DNA of 64,000 nt from Methanothrix soehngenii GP6 (GTDB lineage: Archaea; Halobacteriota; Methanosarcinia; Methanotrichales; Methanotrichaceae): positions 2,542,001 to 2,606,000 of the forward strand of contig NC_015416.1 of the NCBI RefSeq assembly GCF_000204415.1, given 5' to 3'. A program made the position numbers and the translations under genes. Shown piece by piece: positions 8,070-16,393 of the stretch (positions within the stretch are counted from its first letter, which is position 1; every line of letters starts with the position of its first letter). The notes below the pieces were generated by a model that saw only the letters and a list, made by a program, of their open reading frames with translations, did no database searches and was not told the DNA's origin.

Positions 8070-8432
8070 ATGAATATGGCATGGTTAGTCGGATATCCGA
8101 GAGAGAAGATAAACTGGCACCCCACCATTGATCCCGAAAAGTGTGTGAAGTGCGGAATGTGCATGAACTGCGGAAGGAACGTATACGACTGGACAGAGGA
8201 AGGCCCAGTGGTGGCCAGGCCCAATCAGTGTATTGTGGGCTGCAATACCTGTGCAAATCTGTGCATGGGCAATGCTATCTCCTTCCCGGAAAAAGAAACG
8301 ATAAGAGAGATCTACAAAAGAGAGAAGATCTGGTCTAAGGTGAAGAAGCAACTGGAGGAGGAAGGAAAGATAAAAACAAAGCAGAAGTCTGAAGAGGAGA
8401 GCGGTTGCTGTGATGGCGGGTGCTGCAGTTAA
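8070..8432 (+). CDS. Two-cluster 4Fe-4S ferredoxin-like protein with C-terminal Cys pairs
   Basis: 120 residues; ATG 8070 or ATG 8076, with TTGAGG just upstream. The first cluster motif is CVKCGMCMNCG and the second CIVGCNTCANLCMG, which fits a dicluster electron carrier. A charged helical tail ends GCCDGGCCS, two vicinal Cys pairs that could bind a metal or thiophilic metalloid. HgcB of mercury methylators also pairs a ferredoxin with a terminal Cys pair, but the body here differs and no hgcA is present in the window. The 3' end overlaps the DUF169 gene, suggesting translational coupling. Confidence 0.85.
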   Translation: MNMAWLVGYPREKINWHPTIDPEKCVKCGMCMNCGRNVYDWTEEGPVVARPNQCIVGCNTCANLCMGNAISFPEKETIREIYKREKIWSKVKKQLEEEGKIKTKQKSEEESGCCDGGCCS

Positions 8433-9219
8433 ACAAGAAGGAATGACGATAGCTACTATTGAAGAGATTCAAGAGATGGGAGCCAGGATGAAGGCCATCC
8501 TGGGGCTCTCCGCCTCTCCCGTTGGAGTGCGGTTTCTTAACGCTGAGGAGGCAGTTGAAGGGGCGAAGATACTTGATCGGCATCGCTACTGCCAGGCACT
8601 CATGCGCGCCCGCCACGGCCAGAACGTGGTGCTGGATGCAGAAGGCATTTCCTGTCCGGCTGCTGCCCAAGCCTTCGGATTTAGGCCGCTGCCAGAACCA
8701 CTGCGCACGGGAAAAGGCCTGGTGGGATTTGGAATTGTTTCCGAGGAGAAGGTGGCTCAGGAGATGTTCGAGCAGATGCCACATCTGGAGAAGGGGGCCA
8801 TCGGGCAAATTCACCTCTTCCCTCTGGAGAAGGCGGAGCAATTGCCGGATCTGGTAGTGGTTGAGGACGAGGTAGAGAAGCTGATGTGGATCGTCCTCTC
8901 TTATATGCATGCCCAGGGAGGCGAGCGGGTGCAGAGCAACACCGCAGTTCTCCAGGCGACCTGTGTCGACTCCACAGTGATACCTTACTTGGAGAAGCGG
9001 CTGAACTTCAGCTTCGGCTGCTACGGCTGCCGCGATGCCACAGACATGGCCTCTGGCGAGGCGGTGCTGGGATTCCCGGCATCTTATCTCCCGGATATCA
9101 TCCAGCATCTCGAATATCTGAATAAAAAGGCACTTCCCCATTCCAGGGGTAAGCACGCCTTTGCAGCGCTGAAAAACGAACAAGAAGGTGGGCAGACAGT
9201 CTCCTGCTCATCGCTATGA
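8413..9219 (+). CDS. DUF169 family protein
   Basis: About 268 residues. Possible starts are GTG 8410, ATG 8413 (overlapping the ferredoxin end) and ATG 8443; the first two are supported by GAGGAG near 8395. It matches the DUF169 pattern: the SPVGVRF motif near residue 40, RYCQALMRARHG, EGISCPAAAQAFGF, and a later SFGCYGCRDATDM Cys pair. The family is common in methanogens and anaerobes and its biochemical role is unknown. Linkage to the Cys-tailed ferredoxin suggests a redox or metal-handling step. Confidence 0.85.
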   Translation: MAGAAVKQEGMTIATIEEIQEMGARMKAILGLSASPVGVRFLNAEEAVEGAKILDRHRYCQALMRARHGQNVVLDAEGISCPAAAQAFGFRPLPEPLRTGKGLVGFGIVSEEKVAQEMFEQMPHLEKGAIGQIHLFPLEKAEQLPDLVVVEDEVEKLMWIVLSYMHAQGGERVQSNTAVLQATCVDSTVIPYLEKRLNFSFGCYGCRDATDMASGEAVLGFPASYLPDIIQHLEYLNKKALPHSRGKHAFAALKNEQEGGQTVSCSSL

Positions 9220-9283
9220 TGCTGATTGTATATGCAGCAAGCATTTTAGAGTTTAGCCGTAATGAGTTTAGGGGATCTTTGAA

Positions 9284-9586
9284 ATGAACAAAATAGAGGA
9301 TGAGCCCATTGGGACGGAGAAATGCGAACAGATAAACGTCGATGCGAACTGTGCCGCTCTGTCGGTTATTCTCCTGAGCCACATCAAACAGCATTTGGTC
9401 TCAGAAAAGATAATCTCGGCCCAGGAGATCGCCGCCTTTGCCTCAGCCCTGGATAACATCCAGCATATACACAATGAGTTGGCCACGAGATATGGTATTA
9501 AGCCTAAAGAAAGCTGCAACGAGGTTAAGATAGCCATTGCCGATGCATTTAACAAAATAGAAATGGACCGACAATGTTGTGGATAA
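9284..9586 (+). CDS. Small helical protein, unknown
   Basis: 100 residues from ATG 9284. Predicted mostly helical, with Cys at positions 14 and 23, one near residue 82, and a terminal QCCG. No family recognised. Its Cys-pair tail resembles those of other small proteins in this region (8070, 14627, 24625), which suggests the same functional theme without homology being shown. Confidence 0.6.
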   Translation: MNKIEDEPIGTEKCEQINVDANCAALSVILLSHIKQHLVSEKIISAQEIAAFASALDNIQHIHNELATRYGIKPKESCNEVKIAIADAFNKIEMDRQCCG

Positions 9587-9699
9587 AACTCTCGGAGGGA
9601 TGATTTTACATTGTTCGTAGAAGACTCGGGATGTGGCTCGACGAGCACTCTCTTGAAGGGTCTTAACCTAGAAATAAACTTCCGGAGGCAAGATAGCTG

Positions 9700-10091
9700 A
9701 TGAGGATTGTGGTAGCAGATCCAATATTATCTGCCAGATGCCTATAGGATATGGCTGGAGGAGCTGGGAGAGCTTGAGGTTTTCAGAACAGCGCCGTCTC
9801 TCCGGAAGACTTCAGAGAGCGGATAAAGGATGCTGGAATAGTAATTGTTGGAAGATACGGCTTTTCCAAAGAGGATTTGGTTCCTCGCTATTTCACATGC
9901 TGTTTCTCGACCGCTCTCGTTGGCCATTAAAGGCAGCGCTGGTGGAAGAGGAGCTGGCACGCGACTACTGTGTGCGCGAGAGTGGAATGACGCTGCTCGC
10001 GCGTCGCAGCGGGCTTGACCTGCATGGCCGCGGGGATGCCGTTGAGGACATCAGAACATGGATGCTGAATCGCAAGGCCGCTATCATATGA
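9700..10091 (+). pseudogene. Decayed gene, start resembling a D-2-hydroxyacid dehydrogenase
   Basis: An ATG at 9700 preceded by CGGAGG opens MRIVVADPILSA, then the frame breaks at least twice. The continuing fragments WLEELGELEVFRTAPS and PEDFRERIKDAGIVIVGRYG, in other frames, together resemble the N-terminal lobe of D-isomer 2-hydroxyacid dehydrogenases. The last 60 codons (to 10091, ending RTWMLNRKAAII) are a separate open piece I do not recognise. No intact product is possible. Confidence 0.45.
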
Positions 10092-10305
10092 CGTGGATAA
10101 CCTCTGCCGGGCAGGCATCTGAGGCATCTACAACGCAGCTCAGCAGGTCATCCGGTGCCTCGCCTTCACCCAATCCCCCAGTCCTGTATTTCTCAACTAC
10201 CTGGCTCAAGTTGTCATCGGGATTCTCCTCAAAGAAATCTGGACAATCCTCCCAGCAGGTGCCGCAGCTTATGCAGCCTTCGCGATCTATGACTACTTTT
10301 GTCAT
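10084..10305 (-). CDS. Single-cluster 4Fe-4S ferredoxin
   Basis: 73 residues with CISCGTCWEDCPDFF for three cluster Cys plus a fourth, and the distal Cys in ASDACPAEVI, typical of small archaeal ferredoxins with one [4Fe-4S] cluster. It is paralogous to the gene at 16959-17219 (same REGCISCG start and PAEVI/PSQVI end). Acts as a soluble low-potential electron carrier. The hypothetical gene 10345-10626 lies upstream on the same strand, 39 bp away, so the pair may be co-transcribed. It overlaps the decayed plus-strand gene by 8 bp. Confidence 0.88.
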   Translation of the reverse strand: MTKVVIDREGCISCGTCWEDCPDFFEENPDDNLSQVVEKYRTGGLGEGEAPDDLLSCVVDASDACPAEVIHVI

Positions 10306-10344
10306 CCCATCCTCGGTATCAAAAATTTTTGGACGGCTGGCACA

Positions 10345-10626
10345 TCATCTCGGGCTGAATGTCTCCTTGACCACCTCGGTCAGAATGGGCCCTGCCTGGT
10401 CGATCACGTTGGCCTCGTAAAGCCAGCCCTTGCGTTCGGGAAGGACTCCGGTCACCATGATTGCCCTGCCCTCGTACTCGGCAAGATCGATTGCATGGGA
10501 AGCAGTCAGCTCTTCCGCAATGGATGCCGGCCTGGCGATGCGGGTAAGCCTGACCGTGCAGCATTGATGGCGTGGCATCAAGATTGAGAATCTGCCATCC
10601 TGAACTAAACCCAGAAACCTTTCCAT
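10345..10626 (-). CDS. Small hypothetical protein, possibly OB-like fold
   Basis: 93 residues beginning MERFLGLVQDGRFS. It has a CC pair near residue 22 and a beta-rich second half (YEGRAIMVTGVLPE, then WLYEANVIDQAGPI) that looks like a nucleic-acid-binding OB or similar small barrel. Found upstream of, and in line with, the ferredoxin gene. No family can be named. Confidence 0.55.
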   Translation of the reverse strand: MERFLGLVQDGRFSILMPRHQCCTVRLTRIARPASIAEELTASHAIDLAEYEGRAIMVTGVLPERKGWLYEANVIDQAGPILTEVVKETFSPR

Positions 10627-10750
10627 CTTTTAATCCTCCTCTTACCATTGAACTATTTTCGGGTTATGATATCTTGCATAGTTATTGGTTAAATATCTTT
10701 TGGGATTTAGAGAATGATTAGCAAAAAAACCCTGAATCAGATAAAATTGA

Positions 10751-10933
10751 ATAGCTGACTTCACATGTGTTACCTTTTTTGCAGGTAGGTGTAGATGGTT
10801 TATCTGGCCCGAATATACCAATGTCGAGGTGGCTTCTTACCGCGAGGTCGGTGGGGGGACACCGGAGAAGGTGTGGAAGCTGAAGACCCGTAGAATTGTG
10901 ATTGATTTGCTGGAAGAAGAAGAGGTGGAATAA
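10751..10933 (+). pseudogene. C-terminal fragment of an unidentified gene
   Basis: An open stretch of about 60 codons with no ATG, GTG or TTG at its head, reading protein-like (WPEYTNVEVASYREVGGGT, then VWKLKTRRIVIDLLEEEEVE). It ends in TAA directly before ATG 10934. It appears to be the tail of a gene whose 5' part was deleted. Confidence 0.4.
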
Positions 10934-11580
10934 ATGTACTGCGGAGAAAAACGAGGTCACGAATCTGTGCCTATGATGCACGGTGTATGTCAACCCGGGC
11001 TCATGGGCATGGCCATTTTTTCACCTCCACGGCGGTAGGTCCTGCAATTCTGCCCTGGGAAGCGCGCTCCAAAACTCTGGAACGGCTGATATCCTCTCCT
11101 GTGGAGGTCTGGGCCCTTCTTCTAGGAGGCGTCTTCGCTTCGTTCGTCTTTGGATTGCTGATCTCCCTCATACCCCTGGCCATTGCCGTATTGATGGGCG
11201 TGGAAGTTGTGCACCTCCTGGTCTTCTGCCTGGGCATGATTTTGGCAACCATCTGTTTTGCATCGTTGAGCATATTGCTGTCAGTCTATCCGCCTACGGA
11301 TGTGCTTGCCACGGTGATGATGCTATCCTCGCTGGTGAGGTTTCCCCTGGTCTTCATCAGCGGTGTTTTCGTCCCGGTAGAAGAGATGCCTGCATGGGGG
11401 CAAACCATTGCATCAGCTTCACCGCTAACCTATTTCATTGACCTGGCAAGATATTCGACAACTGGCGTAAGTTATTACTCGCTTCCCATAGATCTAGCCG
11501 TCCTGGTGGTGTTCACCCTGCTCTTCCTCGTGGTTTCCATAAAGCCTCACGAGAGGTTCCTGCCTCAGCTCCTGTCATAG
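10934..11580 (+). pseudogene. ABC-2 type transporter permease, truncated and frameshifted
   Basis: The main open part (from 10987) encodes the last two thirds of an ABC-2 membrane subunit: GPAILPWEARSKTLERLISS is the conserved loop after TM2, followed by four hydrophobic segments including FPLVFISGVFVPVEEMP. The preceding PGLMGMAIF segment, also conserved, lies in another frame, and one extra T in the T6 run near 11022 would rejoin them. Most of the N-terminus is missing and no ATPase partner is nearby, so it is probably dead even if the T run is a sequencing error. Confidence 0.7.
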
Positions 11581-11843
11581 GTAGAGCTGGCCGTACGAGG
11601 GAGTCTGCAGTATGAATGAGTCTATAGAATGAAGGAGTCTATATAGATATTGAAGCAAAACCATTTATACTTGGAAAGCAAACCCCTCAATCAGAGTGGG
11701 TAAACAGTTACGAATGCAAGAGACTTGCTAAGGAGCAAAATGGAGTGTATCCATCAGAAATATAGCCTCTCAGATATACGCATATAGAGCGTAAAGCGAC
11801 CTAAAGTCAAGCTTAAGGCTTAATATTTGGAAGGAGATGACCC

Positions 11844-13259
11844 GTGAAGCATGCTTTAGCTATTATCCTGGTTGGATTGGTTTTGATCTTTTGCTCTCCC
11901 CTGAAGGCTCTTAGCGAATCGGAGACTGTGGTAGCAGCCGATGATATAATGATCAAAATGAGGCTGGGCTTGCCAGTGGAGTACGAAAATGCGGTCATAA
12001 AAGGAAACCTTACATCTGACCGGCTGGGTATGACTGCCAAGCAGATCTTGCGCATCCCCTTTGAGGTGAAGATGCCGCCATCCAAGCAGATGCAGGTCAA
12101 TTCATCTGTCGTGATCAAAAATTCCATTATATGCGGCAGAGTGGACTTTAACAACACACAATTTCATAAGCAGGTCCGCTTCGTGAATGTGTTTTTTGTC
12201 GAATATGCATTATTTGTAAACTCAACTTTCAATGACGATGCTGCATTTGATCATTCTATATTTTTAAAGGAAGGAAGCTTCGAAGGATCAAGGTTTGACG
12301 GCAAGGCGAATTTCTTCCAAACCCGTTTCAACAGGCCGGCATCATTTGATGGCGCTAAATTTGGCGGCGTTGCTGATTTCTCCCTCGCCCAGTTCCACTC
12401 AGTTGGCAATTTCGCCTCCAGCCAATTCTCATCTGATGCCCTCTTTGATAAAACAGATTTTAAAGGAGAAGCCAAATTCATAGCATCTCAGTTCAATCAG
12501 GATGTGGAATTCAATGGAACAAGATTCGAAAAAGAGACCTCATTTGAGGGTGCAAAATTCTCCGGGTCTGCTCAATTTTCTGAATCTGTATTCAACGAAT
12601 CTGTTGACCTCAATTCAGTTCAGTTAGAAAAGGAGGTTCGATTTGATCGGACTCAATTCGAGGGTCCGGCATTCTTCGCAAAGGCCAAGTTTGATGATTT
12701 GGTCGAGTTCGGCGACTGTAATTTCCTTAAAAACGCCACCTTCAAAGAATCCGATTTCCAGGTTGATGCCATATTCAATAATACAACTTTTCTTGAACCA
12801 GCAGAATTCAGCGGAAGCAATTTCCTTGGATTTGCCGATTTTGGAGGTTCGAAGTTTTTATATGATGCTGATTTCAGCGATTCCATCTTCAGCGGTCCGG
12901 CCGACTTCAGCAGAACTGCGTTCAGCGATAGAGTCAATTTCTATAATACACAGTTTAAGAAAAATGTCCACTTCGAGAGCAGCCAGATCAATACCATCAA
13001 TCTAACCAGAGCTGGATATGATTGGCTTTATTTAAAATGGGATTGCGTAAATCACCTTGAGTTCGATGATGCTGCTTACCAAAACCTCATTAACAATTAT
13101 AAGAGACTTCAATGGCAGACAGATTCATCGGATTGCAGTTCAACTTACTTGAAAGAGATAATCAGGGTTGCGCCAGACGATAGCCATAAATGGATCATAG
13201 ATGGCATATTATCGATGGTTGCAGGCACAAATTCAAGCAACTCCTCCCACAAAGGATGA
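11844..13259 (+). CDS. Secreted pentapeptide-repeat-like protein
   Basis: 471 residues from GTG 11844, preceded by AAGGAG at 11831. Residues 1-24 form a signal peptide ending SPLKALS. From about residue 95 to 395 the protein repeats a ten-residue unit of the form F-x-G-x-A-x-F-x-x-x-x-F (for example SFDGAKFGGVADFSLAQF), the Pentapeptide_3-type pattern that builds a right-handed quadrilateral beta helix. A non-repeat C-terminal cap includes two Cys. It probably sits outside the cell or anchored at the envelope. Function unknown; DNA-mimic roles of cytoplasmic pentapeptide proteins are unlikely for a secreted one. Confidence 0.82.
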   Translation: MKHALAIILVGLVLIFCSPLKALSESETVVAADDIMIKMRLGLPVEYENAVIKGNLTSDRLGMTAKQILRIPFEVKMPPSKQMQVNSSVVIKNSIICGRVDFNNTQFHKQVRFVNVFFVEYALFVNSTFNDDAAFDHSIFLKEGSFEGSRFDGKANFFQTRFNRPASFDGAKFGGVADFSLAQFHSVGNFASSQFSSDALFDKTDFKGEAKFIASQFNQDVEFNGTRFEKETSFEGAKFSGSAQFSESVFNESVDLNSVQLEKEVRFDRTQFEGPAFFAKAKFDDLVEFGDCNFLKNATFKESDFQVDAIFNNTTFLEPAEFSGSNFLGFADFGGSKFLYDADFSDSIFSGPADFSRTAFSDRVNFYNTQFKKNVHFESSQINTINLTRAGYDWLYLKWDCVNHLEFDDAAYQNLINNYKRLQWQTDSSDCSSTYLKEIIRVAPDDSHKWIIDGILSMVAGTNSSNSSHKG

Positions 13260-13344
13260 GCATTTTCAATGTATCTATACAATCAGAAAATAGATAAAGG
13301 AAAATCAGGCCTCTAATCCCCATATCCAGGGCCTGATCCCACCA

Positions 13345-14097
13345 TCATAGCGGCTTGATGGCCCTTACCTTTATGCTGGATACAGAATCAGCAAATCTGT
13401 TGAAGGCGGATTCCTCAATAACTGCGACTTCGTCGAAGCCTGCAGATCTTATCGCATCCAGATAGGCATCTTTCATAACGGCTCCCGAGATACAGCCTAT
13501 ATAGCCTTCGATCGAATTCTTTATGCGAAGAGGCAGCTCCTGGCGCAAGACGAGATCTGAGACCATCAGCCTGCCACCGGGTTTGAGCACCCGGAAGGCC
13601 TCCATAAAAGCCTTCTTCTTGTCGGGCACCAGGTTGATGACGCAGTTGGAGATGACAATATCCACGCTATTATCCTCAACCGGAAGATCCTCCAGCTCGC
13701 CAGGCAAAAACTGCACATTGCTATAGCCTCCAATAGCTGCATTCTCTCTCGCCCTGTTGATCATCTCCGGGGTCATATCCACTCCAATGACCTTTCCTGT
13801 CGGTCCAACCCTGTTGGCGGCAAGGAAGCTGTCGAATCCCGCCCCTGAGCCCAGGTCAAGAACAGTCTCCCCTTCCTTTATCGATGCCAGTGCGATTGGA
13901 TTGCCGCAGCCCAGGCCCAGATTAGCTCCCTGAGGCACGGCATTCATCTCTTCCTCTGAGTAGCCGATATTCTTGCTGATCTCCTCTGGGGGAAGAGTTC
14001 CACAGCATGAGCCCTTGGTGGGACAGCACGAGCCTTCCGTTCTCGCAATTTTTCCGTAGCTCTCCTTTACCAGTACCTTTATTTCCGAATCGTTCAT
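13345..14097 (-). CDS. arsM: Arsenite S-adenosylmethionine methyltransferase ArsM
   Basis: 250 residues. The SAM site is VLDLGSGAGFDSFLAA near residue 80 and the acidic loop GVDMTPEMINRARENA follows. ArsM binds As(III) through conserved Cys, and candidates are visible in the N-terminal SCCPTKGSCCG, in VISNCVINL and in GYIGCISG. The reaction methylates trivalent arsenic to mono-, di- and trimethyl species. The AbrB-type regulator gene lies 31 bp upstream on the same strand and the two are probably one operon. ArsR, permease and ArsC genes nearby support an arsenic role. Confidence 0.9.
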   Translation of the reverse strand: MNDSEIKVLVKESYGKIARTEGSCCPTKGSCCGTLPPEEISKNIGYSEEEMNAVPQGANLGLGCGNPIALASIKEGETVLDLGSGAGFDSFLAANRVGPTGKVIGVDMTPEMINRARENAAIGGYSNVQFLPGELEDLPVEDNSVDIVISNCVINLVPDKKKAFMEAFRVLKPGGRLMVSDLVLRQELPLRIKNSIEGYIGCISGAVMKDAYLDAIRSAGFDEVAVIEESAFNRFADSVSSIKVRAIKPL

Positions 14098-14128
14098 CGT
14101 TAGTTCACCTCAAATTCTAAATATAGTA

Positions 14129-14404
14129 TTATTTCTTGAATATGTCATCAATAACCGGCCCGAGCACAGACTTCACCATGCCCTCCAGCTCTTTTACCCT
14201 GATCAATGATAGGCAGCAGATCTTGCCATCCTTCTCCATGCTCACCACTGCCAGCTTATCTCCCGGCCGGATCTTTGCTCTTTCCCGGATATCCTTGGGA
14301 AGAACCATCTGCCCGCGCTCATCTACGCTTACTATGGATTCCACCCGGCATGAGCTCATCGATCCCGGCAGGCAACAGGCCTTGTCTTCGGATTTAACCG
14401 CCAT
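14129..14404 (-). CDS. AbrB-type regulator, HgcC-like
   Basis: 91 residues: a short Cys-containing N-terminus (CCLPG, then SCRVESIV) followed by a SpoVT/AbrB swapped-hairpin DNA-binding domain with VDERGQMVLPKDIRERA. A DGKICCLSLI motif and a helical tail follow. This layout matches proteins annotated as HgcAB-associated (HgcC) in mercury methylators, but hgcA and hgcB are not in the window. Here it precedes arsM and is likely a metal- or metalloid-responsive regulator of that operon. The Cys pairs are candidate sensor ligands; this is inference. Confidence 0.8.
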   Translation of the reverse strand: MAVKSEDKACCLPGSMSSCRVESIVSVDERGQMVLPKDIRERAKIRPGDKLAVVSMEKDGKICCLSLIRVKELEGMVKSVLGPVIDDIFKK

Positions 14405-14592
14405 AATAATATCGTTATCTCTGATTATTTAAATATTTCTGAAAAATCAGAAAATTCTCTTTTTAAGCAACATCTCAAATCGATAAAAATTGATGCGTAA
14501 TTCTCCAAACAAATATGACTTTGGATTTTAAAACCAGTTTAATGCTATGCACATCAAATCCTGACAGAATTCAGATAAAGCGCAAGCATTAT

Positions 14593-14612
14593 ATATCGGC
14601 AAATATTGATAT
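14593..14612. promoter_or_regulatory. Putative operator ATATC-N10-GATAT
   Basis: Perfect palindrome with left arm inside ATTATATATC, a strong TATA-like box. The start codon (14627) follows 15 bp after the site, so the transcript is probably leaderless or has a very short leader. Confidence 0.5.
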
Positions 14613-14626
14613 GATCTGTGATTGCT

Positions 14627-14920
14627 ATGGGGCTGAAAGATAAGATCTTCGGGGATAAGGGCAGCAGCAGTTGTTGCTGTGGCACCCGTATTGTGGGACT
14701 CAGACAGATCAACGTAGGTGGACGCAGCGTAGGAATCATGGGCCTGGATGAAGCCCTCCAGGATTTCTTTAAAAAGGGAATGAAGCCAGAGGACTCCACC
14801 GGAAGTGAGCTGGTCGAGGAGCTGAAAAAGGCCAACTTCATCGCCGATGGGGTAGAGGAGATGTATAAAATTGCCTTTTTGGCAGAATATCAGAGGTATT
14901 GGGAGGCCAGGAAGAAATAG
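14627..14920 (+). CDS. Small Cys-rich protein, family with 29256-29555
   Basis: 97 residues from ATG 14627; GTG 14618 is also in frame, but the TATA position favours the ATG. The N-terminus carries a CCC triplet (SSSCCCGTRIVG) after a basic helix. The conserved part has MGLDEALQDFFKKGM and a YQRYWEARKK tail, matching the protein at 29256-29555 (GLDELFHDYFEKGM, then YERYFESRKK). Function unknown. The Cys triplet, operator and adjacent ArsR gene suggest binding or delivery of a thiophilic metal or metalloid. Confidence 0.75.
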   Translation: MGLKDKIFGDKGSSSCCCGTRIVGLRQINVGGRSVGIMGLDEALQDFFKKGMKPEDSTGSELVEELKKANFIADGVEEMYKIAFLAEYQRYWEARKK

Positions 14921-15006
14921 GATCCAATTTAAAGGCCATAAAAGCCATTTCTGCACTCATGGCTCGACCAGAAATCTATGAGTAGTTGGTGGTGAAATAG
15001 ACAGTT

Positions 15007-15426
15007 ATGCCAGATTCGATGAATGATGAGATCATTGAGGAATCAATCGATGAGGATGCAATATGCAGCCTGGCCAGGCTCATCGGAGATGAGGATCGGG
15101 CGCGGTCGAGGACCAGAATGCTCATGTCACTGATGAAGGCGATCGACATTGATGGCCCGGAAGGAGAGGTGGAGGTCTTCAAGGCCGTTGCCGATCCCTG
15201 CAGGCTAAGGATTGTGAAGCTCTTGAAGGAAGGAGAGCTGTGCGTCTGCGAGATCATGACTGCTCTTGATAAGCCTCAGTCCACCACCTCCCATCATCTA
15301 TCCATTCTCAGAGAGGCAGGACTGGTCAGAGAGCGAAAGGATGGCAAATGGTCCTATTACCGCCTGGCAGACAGCGCTGTCAATGAGATGATCAAGCAGG
15401 CCCGAGAGCTGAAGAAGATAAAATAA
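15007..15426 (+). CDS. arsR: ArsR-family metalloid-responsive repressor
   Basis: 139 residues. An acidic N-terminal extension of about 50 residues precedes the winged helix, which contains the ArsR metal-site motif ELCVCEI, the recognition helix PQSTTSHHLSILREAGL and the wing ERKDGKWSYYRL. In this family As(III) or Sb(III) binding to the CVC Cys releases the protein from DNA. The permease gene follows 25 bp downstream, so they are one operon. It is closely related to the ArsR at 24784-25203; either could bind the shared ATATC-N10-GATAT palindrome, but this is not shown. Confidence 0.93.
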   Translation: MPDSMNDEIIEESIDEDAICSLARLIGDEDRARSRTRMLMSLMKAIDIDGPEGEVEVFKAVADPCRLRIVKLLKEGELCVCEIMTALDKPQSTTSHHLSILREAGLVRERKDGKWSYYRLADSAVNEMIKQARELKKIK

Positions 15427-15451
15427 AAAGATTTTTAGGTGGTGGGATGAG

Positions 15452-16351
15452 ATGTTCTATGACAACCTAGCGACGGCTATGAGCTTTTTCATAGAGATTG
15501 CAGTAGAATTGATAGTATTATTCATAGGGATAACCTTTCTCGTGGGCCTGATCCAGGAGTATGTGCCTGATGAAACCATAAAGAAGGCCCTGGGTGGGCG
15601 GCACAGAATTCTGGGCAGCTTTCTGGGAGCAGGTTTTGGTGCGCTAACTCCATTTTGCTCCTGCTCGACCATTCCGCTCCTCCTGGGGATGCTCAATGCG
15701 GGCGTGCCCTTCGCATCTGCAATGGCATTCCTGTTTGCCTCGCCCCTGCTCAATCCGGTGATAATATCCCTGTTCATCATCCTCCTGGGCTGGAAGATAA
15801 CTGCTCTCTACTTTTCCGTCACCTTCCTGGCGGCAATCGTAATCGGCCTGATGCTTGACAGTCTGGGATTCGCAGCACAGGTTAAATCCGTGGCCGCGGT
15901 GAGAGGCTGCTGCGACTGTGAGCAGGCTGAGGATGCAAAATCGAGAGTGCAGCGCTCGGCAAGATTCGCTTTCAGCCTATTCCGCCAGCTCGTACCCTAT
16001 CTCCTCTTGGGAGCGGGCATTGGTGCCTTCATTCATGGATTCGTGCCCACGGAGCTGATATCAAGCATCGCCGGATCGGGAAATCCCTTTGCTGTTCCCG
16101 TGGCGGCAATCATAGGCGTCCCCATCTACATCCGGGCGGAGACCATGATCCCCATCGGCCTGGCCCTCATAGAGAAAGGGATGGGCACGGGAGCGGTGCT
16201 GGCCCTGGTCATCGGCGGAGCGGGCGCGAGCATCCCTGAGTTGACCCTCCTTTCCGCCATATTCAAAAGGAAGATGCTGGCAGCCTTTGTGCTCACCATC
16301 ATCACAATAGCGGTTGCGGTCGGATATCTGGCCAACTGGTTGGCATTGTGA
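15452..16351 (+). CDS. ArsP/SO_0444-type permease
   Basis: 299 residues with about eight membrane segments in two similar halves. The conserved PFCSCSTIPLLLGML motif near residue 67 and the second-half motif GVPIYIRAETMIPIGLAL identify the DUF318/ArsP permease family. Members export methylated or trivalent organoarsenicals or other thiol-reactive metals. A soluble loop carries GCCDCEQAED, an extra Cys cluster that could load a metal. Position after arsR and opposite arsM fits efflux of methylarsenicals. Confidence 0.88.
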   Translation: MFYDNLATAMSFFIEIAVELIVLFIGITFLVGLIQEYVPDETIKKALGGRHRILGSFLGAGFGALTPFCSCSTIPLLLGMLNAGVPFASAMAFLFASPLLNPVIISLFIILLGWKITALYFSVTFLAAIVIGLMLDSLGFAAQVKSVAAVRGCCDCEQAEDAKSRVQRSARFAFSLFRQLVPYLLLGAGIGAFIHGFVPTELISSIAGSGNPFAVPVAAIIGVPIYIRAETMIPIGLALIEKGMGTGAVLALVIGGAGASIPELTLLSAIFKRKMLAAFVLTIITIAVAVGYLANWLAL

Positions 16352-16393
16352 TGTTTGCAGAAGGAGAAACGAAATAGAAATATTGCAGGCGAA

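Noticed and set aside
8070-8432. HgcB of mercury methylation
   Set aside because: It has a Cys-pair tail and two clusters, but the body motifs differ and no hgcA corrinoid protein is present.
9738-9930. First half of a plus-strand reading frame reaching 10091 as a real gene
   Set aside because: It reads the dehydrogenase-like remnant out of frame; the true coding traces are in the other frames.
11580-11843. tRNA or small RNA gene in the spacer
   Set aside because: No cloverleaf, T-loop motif or strong stem was found; only short GAATGA...GTCTATA repeats and an AT-rich promoter-like stretch.
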